DNA of 64,000 nucleotides from contig CAKZWQ010000018.1 of assembly GCA_937921935.1 (NCBI GenBank), positions 1-64,000 of the forward strand, read 5' to 3'. Shown piece by piece: positions 35,014-45,517 of this stretch. The notes beneath the pieces were generated by a model. The model did no database searches, was not told where the DNA came from, and saw nothing but the letters and a program-made list of their open reading frames with translations. The translations under genes and the position numbers were made by a program. This DNA is from an uncultured Gammaproteobacteria bacterium. Lineage in GTDB: Bacteria > Pseudomonadota > Gammaproteobacteria > Steroidobacterales > GCA-2729495. Position 1 is the stretch's first letter; the number at the start of each line of letters is the position of its first letter.

Positions 35014-37176
35014 TCACAATAACTGATAGCACAGCGCCGCGCCTGCGTAGCCCAGGCCGGTCATGTAGAGCCATGCGCCCACGGGCCATTTCCAGCTGCG
35101 GGTTTCCCGCCCGATGACGGCCACCGTGGCGGCACACTGCAGGCAGAAGGCATAGAAGACCAGCAGGCCCAGCACCATGGGCAGGTTGAAGACGAGGCGA
35201 CCATCGGGGTGCCTGGCCTCGCGCAGTCGCCCCACCAGGGCGTTTTCATTGGCTTCCGGATCACCCACCGCATAGATGGTTCCCAGCACTGCGATAACGA
35301 CTTCCCGGGCCGGAAAGCTGGCGATGACGGCCGCCGTGATTTTCCAGTCCCAGCCCAGGGGCCGAAATACCGGGGCCACGCTTTGGCCCATGCGCCCGAG
35401 CAGACTTTGCTCCAGGTAGGCCGCTGTTTCCTGTTCCTCAATGCCGGCCAGGGCCGTATCCAGGGCAGCGCCGCTGAACTGGCTGGCCGCAACACTGCGC
35501 TGGGTGTCGAAACTTGCGGCGATCTCGGGCGGCCGCGGAAAGTACGCCAGGGCCCAGATCAGCACCGCCACGGTAAAGATCACGGTGCCGGCGCGCACCA
35601 GGAAAATTTTGGCACGGGACAGTAACTTGATGCCCAGGCTTTTCAGGCTCGGCAGTCGATAGGGCGGCAGTTCGATCAGAAAAGTGGGGGTAGGTCCGCT
35701 AAGCAGGGTGCGTTTCAATAACAGGGCAGTGAGAATGCCGCCGCAGATGCCGAGCAAATAAAGACCAAACAGCACCAGGCCCTGCAGATTGATCAGGCCA
35801 CCCAGAAAATATTGCTCCGGTACGAAGGCAGCAATCAGCAGGGCGTAAACCGGCAGCCGGGCCGAACAGGTCATGAAGGGAGCGGCCAGGATGGTTGCGA
35901 AACGATCGCGCTCTTCGGGTATGACCCGCGTGGCGAGAATGCCTGGAACCGCGCAGGCAAAACTCGACAGCATGGGAATGAAGGACTGCCCCGACAAGCC
36001 AACGCTGCGCATGAGCCGATCCATCATGAAGGCTGCTCGCGGCATGTAACCGGAGTCTTCCAGAAAAATGATGCAGGCAAAAAGAATAAGAATCTGGGGC
36101 AGAAAAATAACCACACTGCCCACGCCGGCGATAACCCCGTCGACTAACAGACTGCTCAGTGCGCCCGGTGGCAGCCGCTCCAGCAGATAACTACTCAGGC
36201 TCGCGGCACCACCATCGATAAGATCCATCATGGGCGCCGCCCAGGAAAACACGGCCTGAAAAACAGACGCCATGACAAACAGGAACAGCAGTGAGCCGAT
36301 CACCGGCTGATTGGTGATGGCATCCAGGCGGTCGCCCAGGGTGCGTGCCTGAGGTGCCCGGGTTTCCGCTTTATCCATGAGGGTGTGGATCTTGTCATAG
36401 CGGGCCTTGGCTTCCATGGCAGCCAGGGAGCTGCCGGCTGCCAGGCGCAAGCGCAGGTCCTCAATTTCTTCGACGATGGCCGGGTCGGCCGTAAAGCTCA
36501 CCCGCCTTTCGGCGATGCCGCCCTGGTCAATCAGGGCGCGCTCGACTTCATAGGCCGTCAGATGCGAGCCCTGGACCTGGAGTTTTTCCGCCAGCCCCTG
36601 GGCGCCGGCATGCACTGCCGGGAGCAGTGGTTCAATTGCGGGTGGTGTGGTGCCCATGGCCGCAAAGACCGCGCTGCGCAGTTGCTCCAGGTTCTGGCCC
36701 GATGCCGCCGACACGGGCACGACGTGAATCCCCAGAGAGTCGGCGATGGCCTGGTGATCCAGGCTGATGCCCTGGCGCTCTGCCAGGTCCGACATGTTCA
36801 GGGCCAGCACCACGGGCAGTCCGAGCTCCGTCAGCTGGGTGACCAGAAACAGGTTGCGTCGCAGGTTGGTGGCATCGGCAACGGCAAGGATGACGCGGGG
36901 TTTTTGCAGGTCTTCAACGTGGCCGAGGAGGGCATCCACGGCAATGACTTCGTCCGGCGACTGGGCGGCCAGGGAGTAAACGCCTGGCAGATCCACCAGG
37001 TGCAATTCACGGCCGTCCTGGGTCAGCACACCCGAGTGTCGCTCCACGGTGACGCCGGGGTAGTTCGCGGTTTTCTGTTTCAGCCCGGTCAGGGCATTGA
37101 ACAGGGTGCTTTTGCCGGTGTTGGGATTACCGATCAGGGCGACGACCGGGGCGTCACCCGCGGTGGCGCTAGCCAC
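35014..37176 (-). CDS. feoB: Ferrous iron transporter FeoB
   Basis: FeoB moves Fe2+ across the inner membrane. The protein has an N-terminal G domain (G1 GNPNTGKS, switch DLPGVYSL, G4 NMSD), a helical GDI domain (about 165-260) and two Gate motifs in about 10 membrane helices (AVPGILATRVIPEERDRFATILAAPFMTCSARLPVYALLI). The start is taken as GTG 37176, overlapping the feoA stop by 8 bases (720 aa). A GTG at 37260 would add 28 residues read through feoA and is less likely. Operon order: feoA, feoB, small Cys protein. Confidence 0.92.
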   Translation of the reverse strand: MASATAGDAPVVALIGNPNTGKSTLFNALTGLKQKTANYPGVTVERHSGVLTQDGRELHLVDLPGVYSLAAQSPDEVIAVDALLGHVEDLQKPRVILAVADATNLRRNLFLVTQLTELGLPVVLALNMSDLAERQGISLDHQAIADSLGIHVVPVSAASGQNLEQLRSAVFAAMGTTPPAIEPLLPAVHAGAQGLAEKLQVQGSHLTAYEVERALIDQGGIAERRVSFTADPAIVEEIEDLRLRLAAGSSLAAMEAKARYDKIHTLMDKAETRAPQARTLGDRLDAITNQPVIGSLLFLFVMASVFQAVFSWAAPMMDLIDGGAASLSSYLLERLPPGALSSLLVDGVIAGVGSVVIFLPQILILFACIIFLEDSGYMPRAAFMMDRLMRSVGLSGQSFIPMLSSFACAVPGILATRVIPEERDRFATILAAPFMTCSARLPVYALLIAAFVPEQYFLGGLINLQGLVLFGLYLLGICGGILTALLLKRTLLSGPTPTFLIELPPYRLPSLKSLGIKLLSRAKIFLVRAGTVIFTVAVLIWALAYFPRPPEIAASFDTQRSVAASQFSGAALDTALAGIEEQETAAYLEQSLLGRMGQSVAPVFRPLGWDWKITAAVIASFPAREVVIAVLGTIYAVGDPEANENALVGRLREARHPDGRLVFNLPMVLGLLVFYAFCLQCAATVAVIGRETRSWKWPVGAWLYMTGLGYAGAALCYQLL

Positions 37177-37402
37177 TCGCGCTGCCGACGGATACCCGTC
37201 GTGCTTCGTCCCGGCGCAGGGACAGGGCCGAGCCCATGACTTCAATTTCGATGGGGTCACCGCCCAGGGCGCGGCGCGTCACCTGAATGATGGTGCCTTC
37301 CAGCAAGCCCAGGGCCATCAGGCGCTGGGCCAGGGGGTCTTCACCACTCACGGCTTTGATCGTGGCGCGTTCGCCATTTTTCAGCTTGTCCAGCGTCGTC
37401 AT
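37169..37402 (-). CDS. feoA: FeoA-domain protein
   Basis: The 77-aa protein has the SH3-like FeoA fold (LDKLKNGERATIKAVSG, LAQRLMALGLLEGTIIQVTRRALGGDPIEIEV, LRRDEARRVSV). It acts with FeoB in ferrous iron uptake. The start is ATG 37402, since the upstream Met would add residues outside the family pattern. It overlaps feoB by 8 bases. A Fur box lies 47 bases upstream. Confidence 0.92.
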   Translation of the reverse strand: MTTLDKLKNGERATIKAVSGEDPLAQRLMALGLLEGTIIQVTRRALGGDPIEIEVMGSALSLRRDEARRVSVGSASG

Positions 37403-37448
37403 GCAGTCCAGCCGGGCAAACGGTGCCCGCAATGGCCGGAAGCTTAAA

Positions 37449-37463
37449 TGAGAATGATTATCA
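37449..37463 (-). promoter_or_regulatory. Fur box upstream of feoAB
   Basis: TGAGAATGATTATCA matches the Fur 7-1-7 consensus TGATAATNATTATCA at 13 of the 14 specified positions. It lies 47 bases before the feoA start, in the AT-rich gap between feoA and tagH. Iron-replete repression of feoAB by Fur is the expected behaviour. Confidence 0.8.
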
Positions 37464-37495
37464 AGTACAGGAACGCCCGGTAGACCGGGTTGCGG

Positions 37496-38632
37496 CTAGC
37501 TGGCGCGCCGCGTGGGTTTCGGCTTCTTGATCTCGGCCTCGTAGGCGCGCCCGAATTCTTCGTTGAAGGGCTCGGGCATGTGCCCTTCTTCATGATGGGT
37601 CAGCACATGGTAAGTCTCTTCGTAGAGTTCCCAGTACTTGAGTTTGTTGGCGCCGGCGAGCAGTCCATTGCGTTTCAGCCCGCGGTCGAAGCGCGAACGC
37701 AGTTCATCGGGGTCGAAACGTTCCAGGTAATCCTGCAGTGCCTGGGACATGGCCTTGAGGGTGGCTTGCTCATGGCGCTGCAGATCATTGAAGCTGGCTT
37801 TGATGGCATCTTCCGCAGGCAGGTAGGACTCGCTGCGGTCACCAAGCAAGTACTTCAGGGCCTCCGGCACACCGGGCGAGAATTTCAGCGGGTTGTTCTG
37901 TTGCCGGCGAATCAGGGTCTGGGGCAGGCGGAAGTCTTCTTTGGTCTGGGTGCGGGTGTGCAGCAGTTCCATCAGGCCGGCGGTCATCGCCTGCAGCAGT
38001 TGCCCGGCCGTGCGCAGGATGTCCGCCGGCGGCGTGCCGGCCAGATCCCGGGCATTCAGCCCCGCAGCTTCCAGGAGGATGGCGGCAGCCTGGTCCTGTC
38101 CGGGAGCGCCCAGCCCGGGCATGGGGAGTACTTCGCTGAGCTGACTGACCTTGGCCGAGCCTTCGGCCTGGGCCAGATGCTGTTCCAGGGCATCAGCTTC
38201 CACCAGCTTGTCGGCATCCATCAGGGCCAGTTCTACCGACAGGTCTTCCGGCACCTGCTGGGCGCGGACGACTGAGTCGTGCATGCCTGCGTCTTCGAGG
38301 CCTTCATCTTCCTCAGTCAGTTCTACCCTCATCTCGAACTCGCCGATGCGAATACGATCGCCGTCGAACAGGCGCTGGGGGTGGCCTTTGCCCACCGGGG
38401 TATCGGCGCCGTTAACGAAGACGCCATTGCGGCTGGTGTCCACCAGGTAATAGGCGCCACCCTGGAAATCCACCAGGGCATGCCGGCCGGACACGTAGCG
38501 GCGCGGGTCGGGCAGCACCCAGTCATTGTCCAGGCTGCGGCCGATGGTGCCGCCACAGGCGACGAAATCACGCGCTTGCTCATCGCCCAGCAAGTGGGCG
38601 TTTTCACTGACAATTTGCAGGCGCAACGGCAT
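37496..38632 (-). CDS. tagH: FHA-domain protein, TagH-like (type VI secretion)
   Basis: The 378-aa protein has an N-terminal FHA domain (IGRSLDNDWVLPDPRRYVSGRHA, then DTSRNGVFVNG), a variable middle and a C-terminal T6SS-FHA region (PGVPEALKYLLGD, then FDRGLKRNGLLAGANKLKYWELYEETY). FHA domains bind phosphothreonine. In T6SS clusters TagH acts in threonine-phosphorylation control. ATG 38632 with a GGGAGACC upstream is the best start. No T6SS structural gene is in this window. Confidence 0.88.
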   Translation of the reverse strand: MPLRLQIVSENAHLLGDEQARDFVACGGTIGRSLDNDWVLPDPRRYVSGRHALVDFQGGAYYLVDTSRNGVFVNGADTPVGKGHPQRLFDGDRIRIGEFEMRVELTEEDEGLEDAGMHDSVVRAQQVPEDLSVELALMDADKLVEADALEQHLAQAEGSAKVSQLSEVLPMPGLGAPGQDQAAAILLEAAGLNARDLAGTPPADILRTAGQLLQAMTAGLMELLHTRTQTKEDFRLPQTLIRRQQNNPLKFSPGVPEALKYLLGDRSESYLPAEDAIKASFNDLQRHEQATLKAMSQALQDYLERFDPDELRSRFDRGLKRNGLLAGANKLKYWELYEETYHVLTHHEEGHMPEPFNEEFGRAYEAEIKKPKPTRRAS

Positions 38633-38763
38633 CCAGGTCTCCCTACTGTTCCAGGTGGCAGGCGCTATCCGACGGATACTCAGCCTCCCGCAAGCCATGA
38701 TGCCGTTGCCGGGGCTGGGGTACCCGGCCCTAGTTCACAAAATACCTCCTGCGGCGACTGGGC

Positions 38764-38769
38764 TATAAT
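38764..38769 (+). promoter_or_regulatory. Probable -10 box for DUF1820/purL
   Basis: A perfect TATAAT stands 54 bases before the DUF1820 start. No good -35 hexamer lies 16-18 bases upstream, so the promoter may depend on an activator or be weak. It is in the gap between the divergent tagH and DUF1820 genes. Confidence 0.4.
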
Positions 38770-38822
38770 TTATGCCGTTTACCGGCCCAGACTTGCGGCC
38801 TTCGTTTAACAATAATCCCGGG

Positions 38823-39179
38823 ATGAATTCACAGATGACACCCAGTCGTCTCTACAAAGTCGTGTTTCTGAATCAGGGCAAGGTCTACGAGATCTATGCC
38901 CGCAGTGTTTCCCATGGCGGCCTGTTCGGCTTCATCGAAGTTGAGGAACTCGTGTTTGGCGAGCGCACCAGTGTGGTTATCGATCCGGGTGAGGAGAAAA
39001 TCCAGGATGAGTTCGCCGGCGTGAAGCGGACCTACATTCCCGTCCATGCAATTTTGCGTATTGATGAGGTGGAGAAACAGGGCGTCAGTAAAGTCAGCGA
39101 TGCTGACAAAGGCAACGTGACCCAGTTCCCCATGCCGGTTTACACGCCGGGTGGACCGGGCGGCGACAAGGGCCGTTGA
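38823..39179 (+). CDS. DUF1820 family protein
   Basis: The 118-aa protein matches DUF1820 ([64 protein letters not shown]). The family is small and mainly in Gammaproteobacteria, with unknown function. ATG 38823 is chosen; ATG 38835 is an alternative. purL starts 13 bases after its stop, so the two are probably cotranscribed. Confidence 0.85.
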   Translation: MNSQMTPSRLYKVVFLNQGKVYEIYARSVSHGGLFGFIEVEELVFGERTSVVIDPGEEKIQDEFAGVKRTYIPVHAILRIDEVEKQGVSKVSDADKGNVTQFPMPVYTPGGPGGDKGR

Positions 39180-39192
39180 TGGAAAGCTGAGC

Positions 39193-42100
39193 GTGCCTGT
39201 TTCCAAAGCTTCGCGCCGCGCCGAGGACATTCTGCAACTGCCGGGTCCGGCGGCCCTCTCTGCATTTCAGCGCGTCCGTTTATTGCAGCAGCTGCAGTCG
39301 GCTGTGCCGGCCTGCACCGCTGTGCATGCACAGCATGTGCACCTGGTGCAGCTCACCAGGGCCTTAAGCGCGACTGAGCGAAATAATCTGGAAGCCTTGC
39401 TGGACTATGGCGCCGCCGCCGGCGATGCGCCGGCAGCTGCACTGGATGTGCTAATCGTGCCGCGGCTGGGGACTATCTCCCCCTGGTCGAGCAAAGCCAC
39501 GGATATTGCCCATACCAGTGGCCTGGATGCTGTTGCCCGTGTGGAGCGGGGCACGCGTTTTCGGCTATCGGCCGGCGCCCTGACAACGACGGATCGTGAG
39601 GCGCTGATTTCCCTGCTGCACGATCGCATGACGGAAACCGTGCTGGCGGATCCCGGGCAGGCAGTCGCCGTTTTTAACGAGCATGAGCCCGCAGCCCTGG
39701 GTCATGTGCCCTTGCTCCAGGCCGGTCGCGAGGCGCTTGAGCAGGCAAACCAGACCTTCGGCCTGGCCTTGTCGGCCGACGAAATCGATTACCTGGCCGA
39801 GAAGTTCACCGAACTGGACCGCAACCCCACGGATGCGGAGTTGATGATGTTCGCGCAGGCCAATTCCGAGCACTGCCGCCACAAGATTTTCAACGCCACC
39901 TGGACCATCGATGGCAAAGAACAGGCGGACACACTATTTGATCTGATTCGCGCCACCCACCGGAAAAGTCCTGATGGCGTGTTGAGTGCCTACAAGGACA
40001 ACGCGGCGGTGATGGCCGGCGGTGATGCCCGGCGCTTAGTGGCCCGCAGCGAGGATGGGGTTTACCGACTCTACCAAGAGCCGGTGCACACCTTGATGAA
40101 AGTGGAAACCCACAATCACCCGACAGCGATCTCGCCTTTCCCGGGCGCCGCCACGGGCAATGGTGGCGAGATTCGGGATGAGGGCGCCACGGGTCGTGGT
40201 GCGCGACCCAAAGCCGGCCTGACAGGTTTTTCGGTCTCCAATCTGCATGTGCCCGGCCAGGAAGAGCCCTGGGAGTCTGCACCGTCCAGACCCGAGCGCA
40301 TCGCCTCGCCCCTGCAAATCATGCTCGAGGGGCCCATCGGCGGCGCCTCCTTTAATAATGAATTCGGCCGGCCGAATATCCTGGGTTACTTCCGGACCTT
40401 CGAACAACCGGCTGCCGCCGGTCACCAGTGGGGTTATCACAAGCCCATCATGATCGCCGGTGGCCTGGGCGCCATTCGCGAACCCGATGTGGAAAAAGAC
40501 GACGCCCGGGCCGGATCCCTGCTGATCGTGCTGGGTGGCCCAGCTATGCTGATTGGCTTGGGCGGCGGCGCGGCCTCATCGGTGGGTAGCGGCACCAGCA
40601 CCGCTGAACTGGACTTCGCCTCCGTGCAGCGGGGCAACCCGGAAATGGAACGGCGAGCGCAACAGGTCATCGATGCCTGCTGGTCCGCCGGCGTAAATGG
40701 CGGTGAGAATCCAATCCAGATTATTCACGATGTCGGCGCCGGTGGGCTGTCCAACGCCGTGCCGGAGGTGGTGGATCACAGCAAACGGGGTGCGCGTTGC
40801 GAGTTACGGGATATTCCCAGCGGCGAAGCCGGTATGTCGCCCCTGGAAATCTGGTGCAACGAAGCCCAGGAACGTTACGTACTGGCCATCGACCCCCAGC
40901 AACTGGAATGGTTCGATGCCCAGTGTCGTCGCGAGCGTTGTCCTTATGCGGTTATCGGTATCTTTGACGACAGTGGCGACCTGGTCCTGCACGATCGCCG
41001 CGCTGAGAATCGGCCGGTGGACATGCCCTTGAGTGTGTTGCTGGGTAAACCACCTCGCACGGTCAAGAGGGTGCAGCGGCAGGCGCGTGCAGTTGCCCCT
41101 CTTGCCGTTGACGTGGAAATCAATGAAGCCTGCCGGCGCGTGTTACGGATGCCGGCCGTGGCGGACAAGTCATTCCTGATTCACATTGGTGATCGCACCG
41201 TCGGCGGCCTGGTGTCACAGGATCAGCTTGTAGGCCCGTGGCAGGTGCCCGTCAGCGACGTTGGTGTGACCGCTCGCGACTTCGAAGGCTACGCGGGTGA
41301 AGCCATGAGTATGGGCGAACGCACGCCGGTGGCCGTGATCAATCCGGCCGCGTCAGGCCGTCTTGCCGTGGCTGAGGCCGTGACTAATATACTGGCTGCG
41401 GACGTCGCAGCAATCAGTGACGTGCGGCTGTCAGCCAACTGGATGGCCGCCAGCGGCGCGGCCAATGAAGACGAAGCGCTGTTCGATACCGTGAGCGCCA
41501 TCAGTGAACTGTGCTGCACCCTGGGGATTGCGATTCCCGTGGGCAAGGACTCTTTGTCCATGCAGACCCGCTGGCAGACGCCCGAAGGTGAAGCCCGGGC
41601 CGTCGTCGCCCCGGTGTCGCTGATCATCAGCGCCTTTGCACCCGTGGTGGATATTCGCCGCACCCTGACGCCTCAGCTGCAGCCTGAAACGGGTTCGCCT
41701 CTTTATTTGATAGATCTTGGTGGCGGGCGTAACCGACTCGGTGCTTCCTGCCTGGCGCAGGCTTTTCAGCTTGAGGGCGGTGAGACGCCAGACCTGGATG
41801 ACGCCGGCCAACTGCTGGCCCTGTTTGCTGCCGTGCGCGACTTGCGCAATGAAAATTTACTGCTGGCCTTGCACGATCGATCCGATGGCGGCCTGTTTGC
41901 CAGCTTGTGCGAGATGGCCTTCACCGGCCGTGTAGGTCTGGACGTGGACCTCGATCTGGAATCGTCGGGCTTACTGCCTGCCTTATTTGCCGAAGAGCTT
42001 GGCGTGGTCATGCAGGTCGCTGCCACCGGCGCGCAGCGGGCAGAGGCCATATTGGCTGCTAATGGCCTGGCCGACTGCACGCGGCAGGTTGCAACCGTCT

Positions 42101-43110
42101 GTGATGAAGACTCTCTGACAATCGGCGCCCGCGGCGAGACGCTGATGACAAGCACGCGCACCGCGCTCCACCGGGAATGGTCCAGCCTGACTGCCCGCAT
42201 GCAGTCACTGCGCGATGATCCGGACTGCGCGGCCCAGGCCTTTGAGCTGGCGACGGATCCGAACGATCCCGGCTTGTCGCCCCAGGTCAATTTCTCCCCG
42301 GCCGAGCCGGTAGCGCCGGCCGTGCTCAAAGGCGCCCGCCCGCAGGTAGCGATCCTGCGCGAGCAGGGGGTTAACAGTCATGTGGAAATGGCGTCGGCCT
42401 TCACCCGCGCCGGCTTTGATGCGGTGGATGTGCACATGACGGATATCCTGGCCGGGCGACGCGGCCTGGATGCTTTCCAGGGACTGGTGGTCTGCGGCGG
42501 CTTTTCTTATGGTGATGTTCTGGGCGCCGGCGGCGGCTGGGCCAAGTCCATCCTGTTCAGTGAGCAGGAACGCGCAGCCTTTGCCCAATTTTTCGATCGC
42601 CAGGACAGCTTCACCTTGGGCGTGTGTAACGGCTGCCAGATGATGGCGCAGCTCTCGGCGTTGATTCCCGGGGCGGAAAACTGGCCGCGCTTTGTGGCGA
42701 ACCGCTCAGGTCAGTTTGAAGCGCGCCTGAGCCAGGTTGCTGTGCAGGAGACGCCGTCGGTGCTGTTGCAGGGTATGGCGGGTAGTCGTCTGCTGATTGC
42801 TAGCTCCCATGGCGAGGGTCGTGCGCAGTTCACGACCGCCGCGGCGCAATCGAGTTTCCTGGCAGCGGGTCATATGGCCCTGCAATACGTCGATAACCAG
42901 GGGCAGCCGACGGAGCACTATCCGCAGAACCCGAATGGTTCACCGGCGGGCCTGGCCGGTCTGTGCTCTGCTGATGGTCGCGTGACCCTGATGATGCCCC
43001 ACCCGGAGCGTGTCTATCGGACGGTGCAGCATTCCTGGCACCCGACGGGGTGGGGTGAGGACGGCCCGTGGATGCGGATGTTCCGCAATGCGCGGGCCTG
43101 GGTGGCGTAG
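39193..43110 (+). CDS. purL: Phosphoribosylformylglycinamidine synthase (single-chain PurL)
   Basis: This enzyme converts FGAR, glutamine and ATP to FGAM in purine synthesis. The 1305-aa chain is the large form: N-terminal PurS-like domain, a linker ([29 protein letters not shown] is diagnostic), two AIRS-like halves, and a C-terminal glutaminase with [10 protein letters not shown], the nucleophile Cys in LGVCNGCQM (about 1145) and MPHPERVYR. Start GTG 39193 has GGAAAG upstream and gives an N-terminus like that of E. coli PurL; the frame continues upstream but lacks that match. Confidence 0.95.
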   Translation: MPVSKASRRAEDILQLPGPAALSAFQRVRLLQQLQSAVPACTAVHAQHVHLVQLTRALSATERNNLEALLDYGAAAGDAPAAALDVLIVPRLGTISPWSSKATDIAHTSGLDAVARVERGTRFRLSAGALTTTDREALISLLHDRMTETVLADPGQAVAVFNEHEPAALGHVPLLQAGREALEQANQTFGLALSADEIDYLAEKFTELDRNPTDAELMMFAQANSEHCRHKIFNATWTIDGKEQADTLFDLIRATHRKSPDGVLSAYKDNAAVMAGGDARRLVARSEDGVYRLYQEPVHTLMKVETHNHPTAISPFPGAATGNGGEIRDEGATGRGARPKAGLTGFSVSNLHVPGQEEPWESAPSRPERIASPLQIMLEGPIGGASFNNEFGRPNILGYFRTFEQPAAAGHQWGYHKPIMIAGGLGAIREPDVEKDDARAGSLLIVLGGPAMLIGLGGGAASSVGSGTSTAELDFASVQRGNPEMERRAQQVIDACWSAGVNGGENPIQIIHDVGAGGLSNAVPEVVDHSKRGARCELRDIPSGEAGMSPLEIWCNEAQERYVLAIDPQQLEWFDAQCRRERCPYAVIGIFDDSGDLVLHDRRAENRPVDMPLSVLLGKPPRTVKRVQRQARAVAPLAVDVEINEACRRVLRMPAVADKSFLIHIGDRTVGGLVSQDQLVGPWQVPVSDVGVTARDFEGYAGEAMSMGERTPVAVINPAASGRLAVAEAVTNILAADVAAISDVRLSANWMAASGAANEDEALFDTVSAISELCCTLGIAIPVGKDSLSMQTRWQTPEGEARAVVAPVSLIISAFAPVVDIRRTLTPQLQPETGSPLYLIDLGGGRNRLGASCLAQAFQLEGGETPDLDDAGQLLALFAAVRDLRNENLLLALHDRSDGGLFASLCEMAFTGRVGLDVDLDLESSGLLPALFAEELGVVMQVAATGAQRAEAILAANGLADCTRQVATVCDEDSLTIGARGETLMTSTRTALHREWSSLTARMQSLRDDPDCAAQAFELATDPNDPGLSPQVNFSPAEPVAPAVLKGARPQVAILREQGVNSHVEMASAFTRAGFDAVDVHMTDILAGRRGLDAFQGLVVCGGFSYGDVLGAGGGWAKSILFSEQERAAFAQFFDRQDSFTLGVCNGCQMMAQLSALIPGAENWPRFVANRSGQFEARLSQVAVQETPSVLLQGMAGSRLLIASSHGEGRAQFTTAAAQSSFLAAGHMALQYVDNQGQPTEHYPQNPNGSPAGLAGLCSADGRVTLMMPHPERVYRTVQHSWHPTGWGEDGPWMRMFRNARAWVA

Positions 43111-43168
43111 GGCAGGCTATTAACCCTGGCTGCCAGCTCCGTGCCGAAACAAGGCCCCAAATGAAAAA

Positions 43169-43185
43169 CCCGACGCAAGGTCGGG
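43169..43185 (-). terminator. Intrinsic terminator for the minus strand
   Basis: CCCGAC and GTCGGG form a 6-bp stem with a 5-base loop. On the minus strand it is followed by TTTTT, giving a classic terminator about 130 bases after the stop of the unknown gene at 43315-43758. On the plus strand it could also end purL, but there is no T-run on that side. Confidence 0.65.
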
Positions 43186-43314
43186 GTATTCCATCCGCCG
43201 AAAACTTTTCTCAGCTTTGTCTGTGGCGGAACCAGGTCAGGGCGCAGCGCATAAAAAATATTACAAATTTTTATTATTTATCAGTATCTTAAGTAAGATA
43301 TCTAAGGTAAAGAT

Positions 43315-43758
43315 TTATCCGGTCTTTTCAGCCCGGGCGAATAACCGCCGCATTTTAAGCACCCGCCGCAGTTTCTCGCCGCGAATATAGGCCTGGTAGA
43401 GCAGGTCTTTGACGGTTTCCAGCAGGATCGCTGCCTGCACCCGGTCCAGGCTGGGCGGCATGCTCTCGCCGGCGCCCCGGTCGAACAGCACATGGCGCAC
43501 GATTTGAAAGGTCGCCTCGTCCAGGTCAGCCAGTTCGCGAATCTCGTCCACCTGGTCAAACAGGCGTAAACGGGCATGCTCGCCGAGATCGCGAAAGACG
43601 GCCTGGGCGGTCAGCCGGCACATGCTGGCGAAAGCGATGGACAGATCGTGCTGATAGCAGCCCACCGCGTCCCGGAATACTGCGGCGACTTCGGCCGGGA
43701 GGTAATCGAAGCCGAAGGCTTCCTCGGCAAGGTCCTGGGGGTGCGGGTCGGTCGTCAT
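43315..43758 (-). CDS. Small helical protein of unknown function
   Basis: I cannot name this 147-aa family. It is mostly helical, without a signal peptide or membrane segments. A Cys in AVGCYQHDLSIAFASMCRLTAQAVFRDL and a basic C-terminus (RGEKLRRVLKMRRLFARAEKTG) are the main features, with a pattern loosely like DUF4145. It has its own terminator at 43169-43185 and lies 11 bases downstream of ettA on the same strand. Confidence 0.65.
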   Translation of the reverse strand: MTTDPHPQDLAEEAFGFDYLPAEVAAVFRDAVGCYQHDLSIAFASMCRLTAQAVFRDLGEHARLRLFDQVDEIRELADLDEATFQIVRHVLFDRGAGESMPPSLDRVQAAILLETVKDLLYQAYIRGEKLRRVLKMRRLFARAEKTG

Positions 43759-43769
43759 GGTGTTTGCGC

Positions 43770-45443
43770 TCAGCCAGTCAGGGCTTTGTAACGAATTCGG
43801 TGAGGATTGTCGGCGGCCTCGCCCAGGCGTCGATGCCGGTCTTTTTCATAGTCCTCATAGTTGCCCTCGAACCACGTGACCTGGCTGTCGCCCTCGAAGG
43901 CCAGTATATGGGTGGCGATGCGATCGAGGAACCAGCGGTCATGGCTGATGACGATGGCGCAGCCGGGGAAGTCCAGTAAGGCCTCCTCCAGGGCGCGCAG
44001 GGTTTCCACGTCCAGGTCATTGGTGGGCTCATCGAGCATCAGCACATTGCCACCGGACTTGAGGACCTTGGCCAGGTGCACCCGGTTGCGCTCGCCACCT
44101 GACAGCTGGCCCATGGGCTGCTGCTGCTGGGGGCCCTTGAAGTTGAAGCGGCCCACGTAGGCCCGTGACGGCGTTTCGTAAGTACCAACGTGGATGATGT
44201 CTTCGCCGCCGGAGATTTCTTCCCAGACGGTTTTCTCATCGTCCAGGGACTGGCGAGACTGGTCCACATAGGCCAGCTCCACGGTCTCGCCCAGGCGGAT
44301 TTCGCCCGCGTCGGGTTCTTCCTGGCCCGTCAGCATGCGGAACAGGGTGGTCTTGCCGGCGCCATTCGGGCCGATGACGCCCACGATAGCGCCCGGCGGA
44401 ATCTGGAAGCTCAGGTCTTCCACCAGGAGTCGCTCGCCGAAAGCCTTGCGCAGGTGATTGACCTCGATGACCAGGTCGCCGAGGCGCGGCCCGGGCGGGA
44501 TATAGATTTCCTTGGTTTCCTGGCGGGTCTGATAGTCCTTGGACGTCAGCTCCTGGAAGCGCTTCAGGCGCGCCTTGCTCTTGGCCTGTCGCGCCTTGGG
44601 ATTGGCCCTGACCCATTCCAGTTCGGCCTTGATGGACTTCTGGCGGGCCCCTTCCTGCTTCTCTTCCGTGTCCAGGCGCGCTTCTTTCTGATTCAGCCAG
44701 GAGGAGTAGTTGCCTTCCCAGGGAATTCCGTGACCGCGATCCAGCTCCAGGATCCAGCCGGCCACGTTGTCGAGAAAGTAGCGATCATGGGTGACCGCAA
44801 TCACCGTGCCCGGATACTTCTCCAGAAAACGTTCCAGCCAGGCGACGGATTCTGCATCCAGGTGATTGGTGGGCTCATCCAGCAGCAGCATGTCAGGCTC
44901 GGACAGCAGCAGTCGGCACAGGGCAACGCGCCGGCGTTCACCGCCGGACAGCTTGTCCACATTGGCATCCCAGGGCGGCAGGCGCAGGGCATCGGAGGCA
45001 ATCTCCAGCGCTCGCTCCACTTCCCAGCCATTGCTGGCATCGATTTTGTCCTGCAGTTTGCCTTGCTCTTCCAGCAGGGCCGTCATTTCCTCATCATCCA
45101 TGGGTTCGGCGAAGCGTTCGCTGATGGCATTGAAGCGCGTGACCAGCCCGAGGGTGTCGGCGACGCCTTCTTCAACGGCTTCGCGCACCGTATGCCCGGC
45201 CTGAAGTTTCGGCTCCTGGGGCAGGAAGCCCACCCGGATGCCGGCCTGGGGGCGGGCCTCGCCTTCAAATTCCGTGTCCTGTCCACCCATGATGCGCAGC
45301 AGGCTCGATTTGCCGGACCCGTTCAGGCCGAGCACGCCAATCTTGGCGCCGGGGAAAAAGCTTAAAGAGATGTCGCGCAGGATGTGCCGTTTGGGCGGCA
45401 CCACCTTGGCGACCTGGTTCATGGTATAGACGTATTGAGCCAC
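43770..45443 (-). CDS. ettA: Energy-dependent translational throttle protein EttA (ABC-F)
   Basis: EttA binds the ribosomal E site and gates entry into elongation according to ATP:ADP. The 557-aa protein has two ABC domains: Walker [10 protein letters not shown] and GPNGAGKTT, signatures [13 protein letters not shown] and [13 protein letters not shown], and Walker [12 protein letters not shown] and [11 protein letters not shown]. The charged P-site tRNA interaction linker and the arm insertion lie between them. GTG 45443 gives [18 protein letters not shown], the usual opening. It lies back to back with the deacetylase gene. Confidence 0.95.
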   Translation of the reverse strand: MAQYVYTMNQVAKVVPPKRHILRDISLSFFPGAKIGVLGLNGSGKSSLLRIMGGQDTEFEGEARPQAGIRVGFLPQEPKLQAGHTVREAVEEGVADTLGLVTRFNAISERFAEPMDDEEMTALLEEQGKLQDKIDASNGWEVERALEIASDALRLPPWDANVDKLSGGERRRVALCRLLLSEPDMLLLDEPTNHLDAESVAWLERFLEKYPGTVIAVTHDRYFLDNVAGWILELDRGHGIPWEGNYSSWLNQKEARLDTEEKQEGARQKSIKAELEWVRANPKARQAKSKARLKRFQELTSKDYQTRQETKEIYIPPGPRLGDLVIEVNHLRKAFGERLLVEDLSFQIPPGAIVGVIGPNGAGKTTLFRMLTGQEEPDAGEIRLGETVELAYVDQSRQSLDDEKTVWEEISGGEDIIHVGTYETPSRAYVGRFNFKGPQQQQPMGQLSGGERNRVHLAKVLKSGGNVLMLDEPTNDLDVETLRALEEALLDFPGCAIVISHDRWFLDRIATHILAFEGDSQVTWFEGNYEDYEKDRHRRLGEAADNPHRIRYKALTG

Positions 45444-45517
45444 GATGGATGAAAAGTCCGGTGGGAAGGAGCCGGGATTATCCGGCAAGGCTCCGACCAA
45501 TAAAAGGCGTGACAGGC

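Noticed and set aside
36385-37239. Open frame of 284 codons opposite feoB
   Set aside because: Antisense shadow; the feoB G-domain motifs are unambiguous on the minus strand.
44190-45365. Open frame of 391 codons opposite ettA
   Set aside because: It is an antisense shadow of the ABC-F gene, whose Walker and signature motifs are intact; no recognisable family is seen on the opposite strand.
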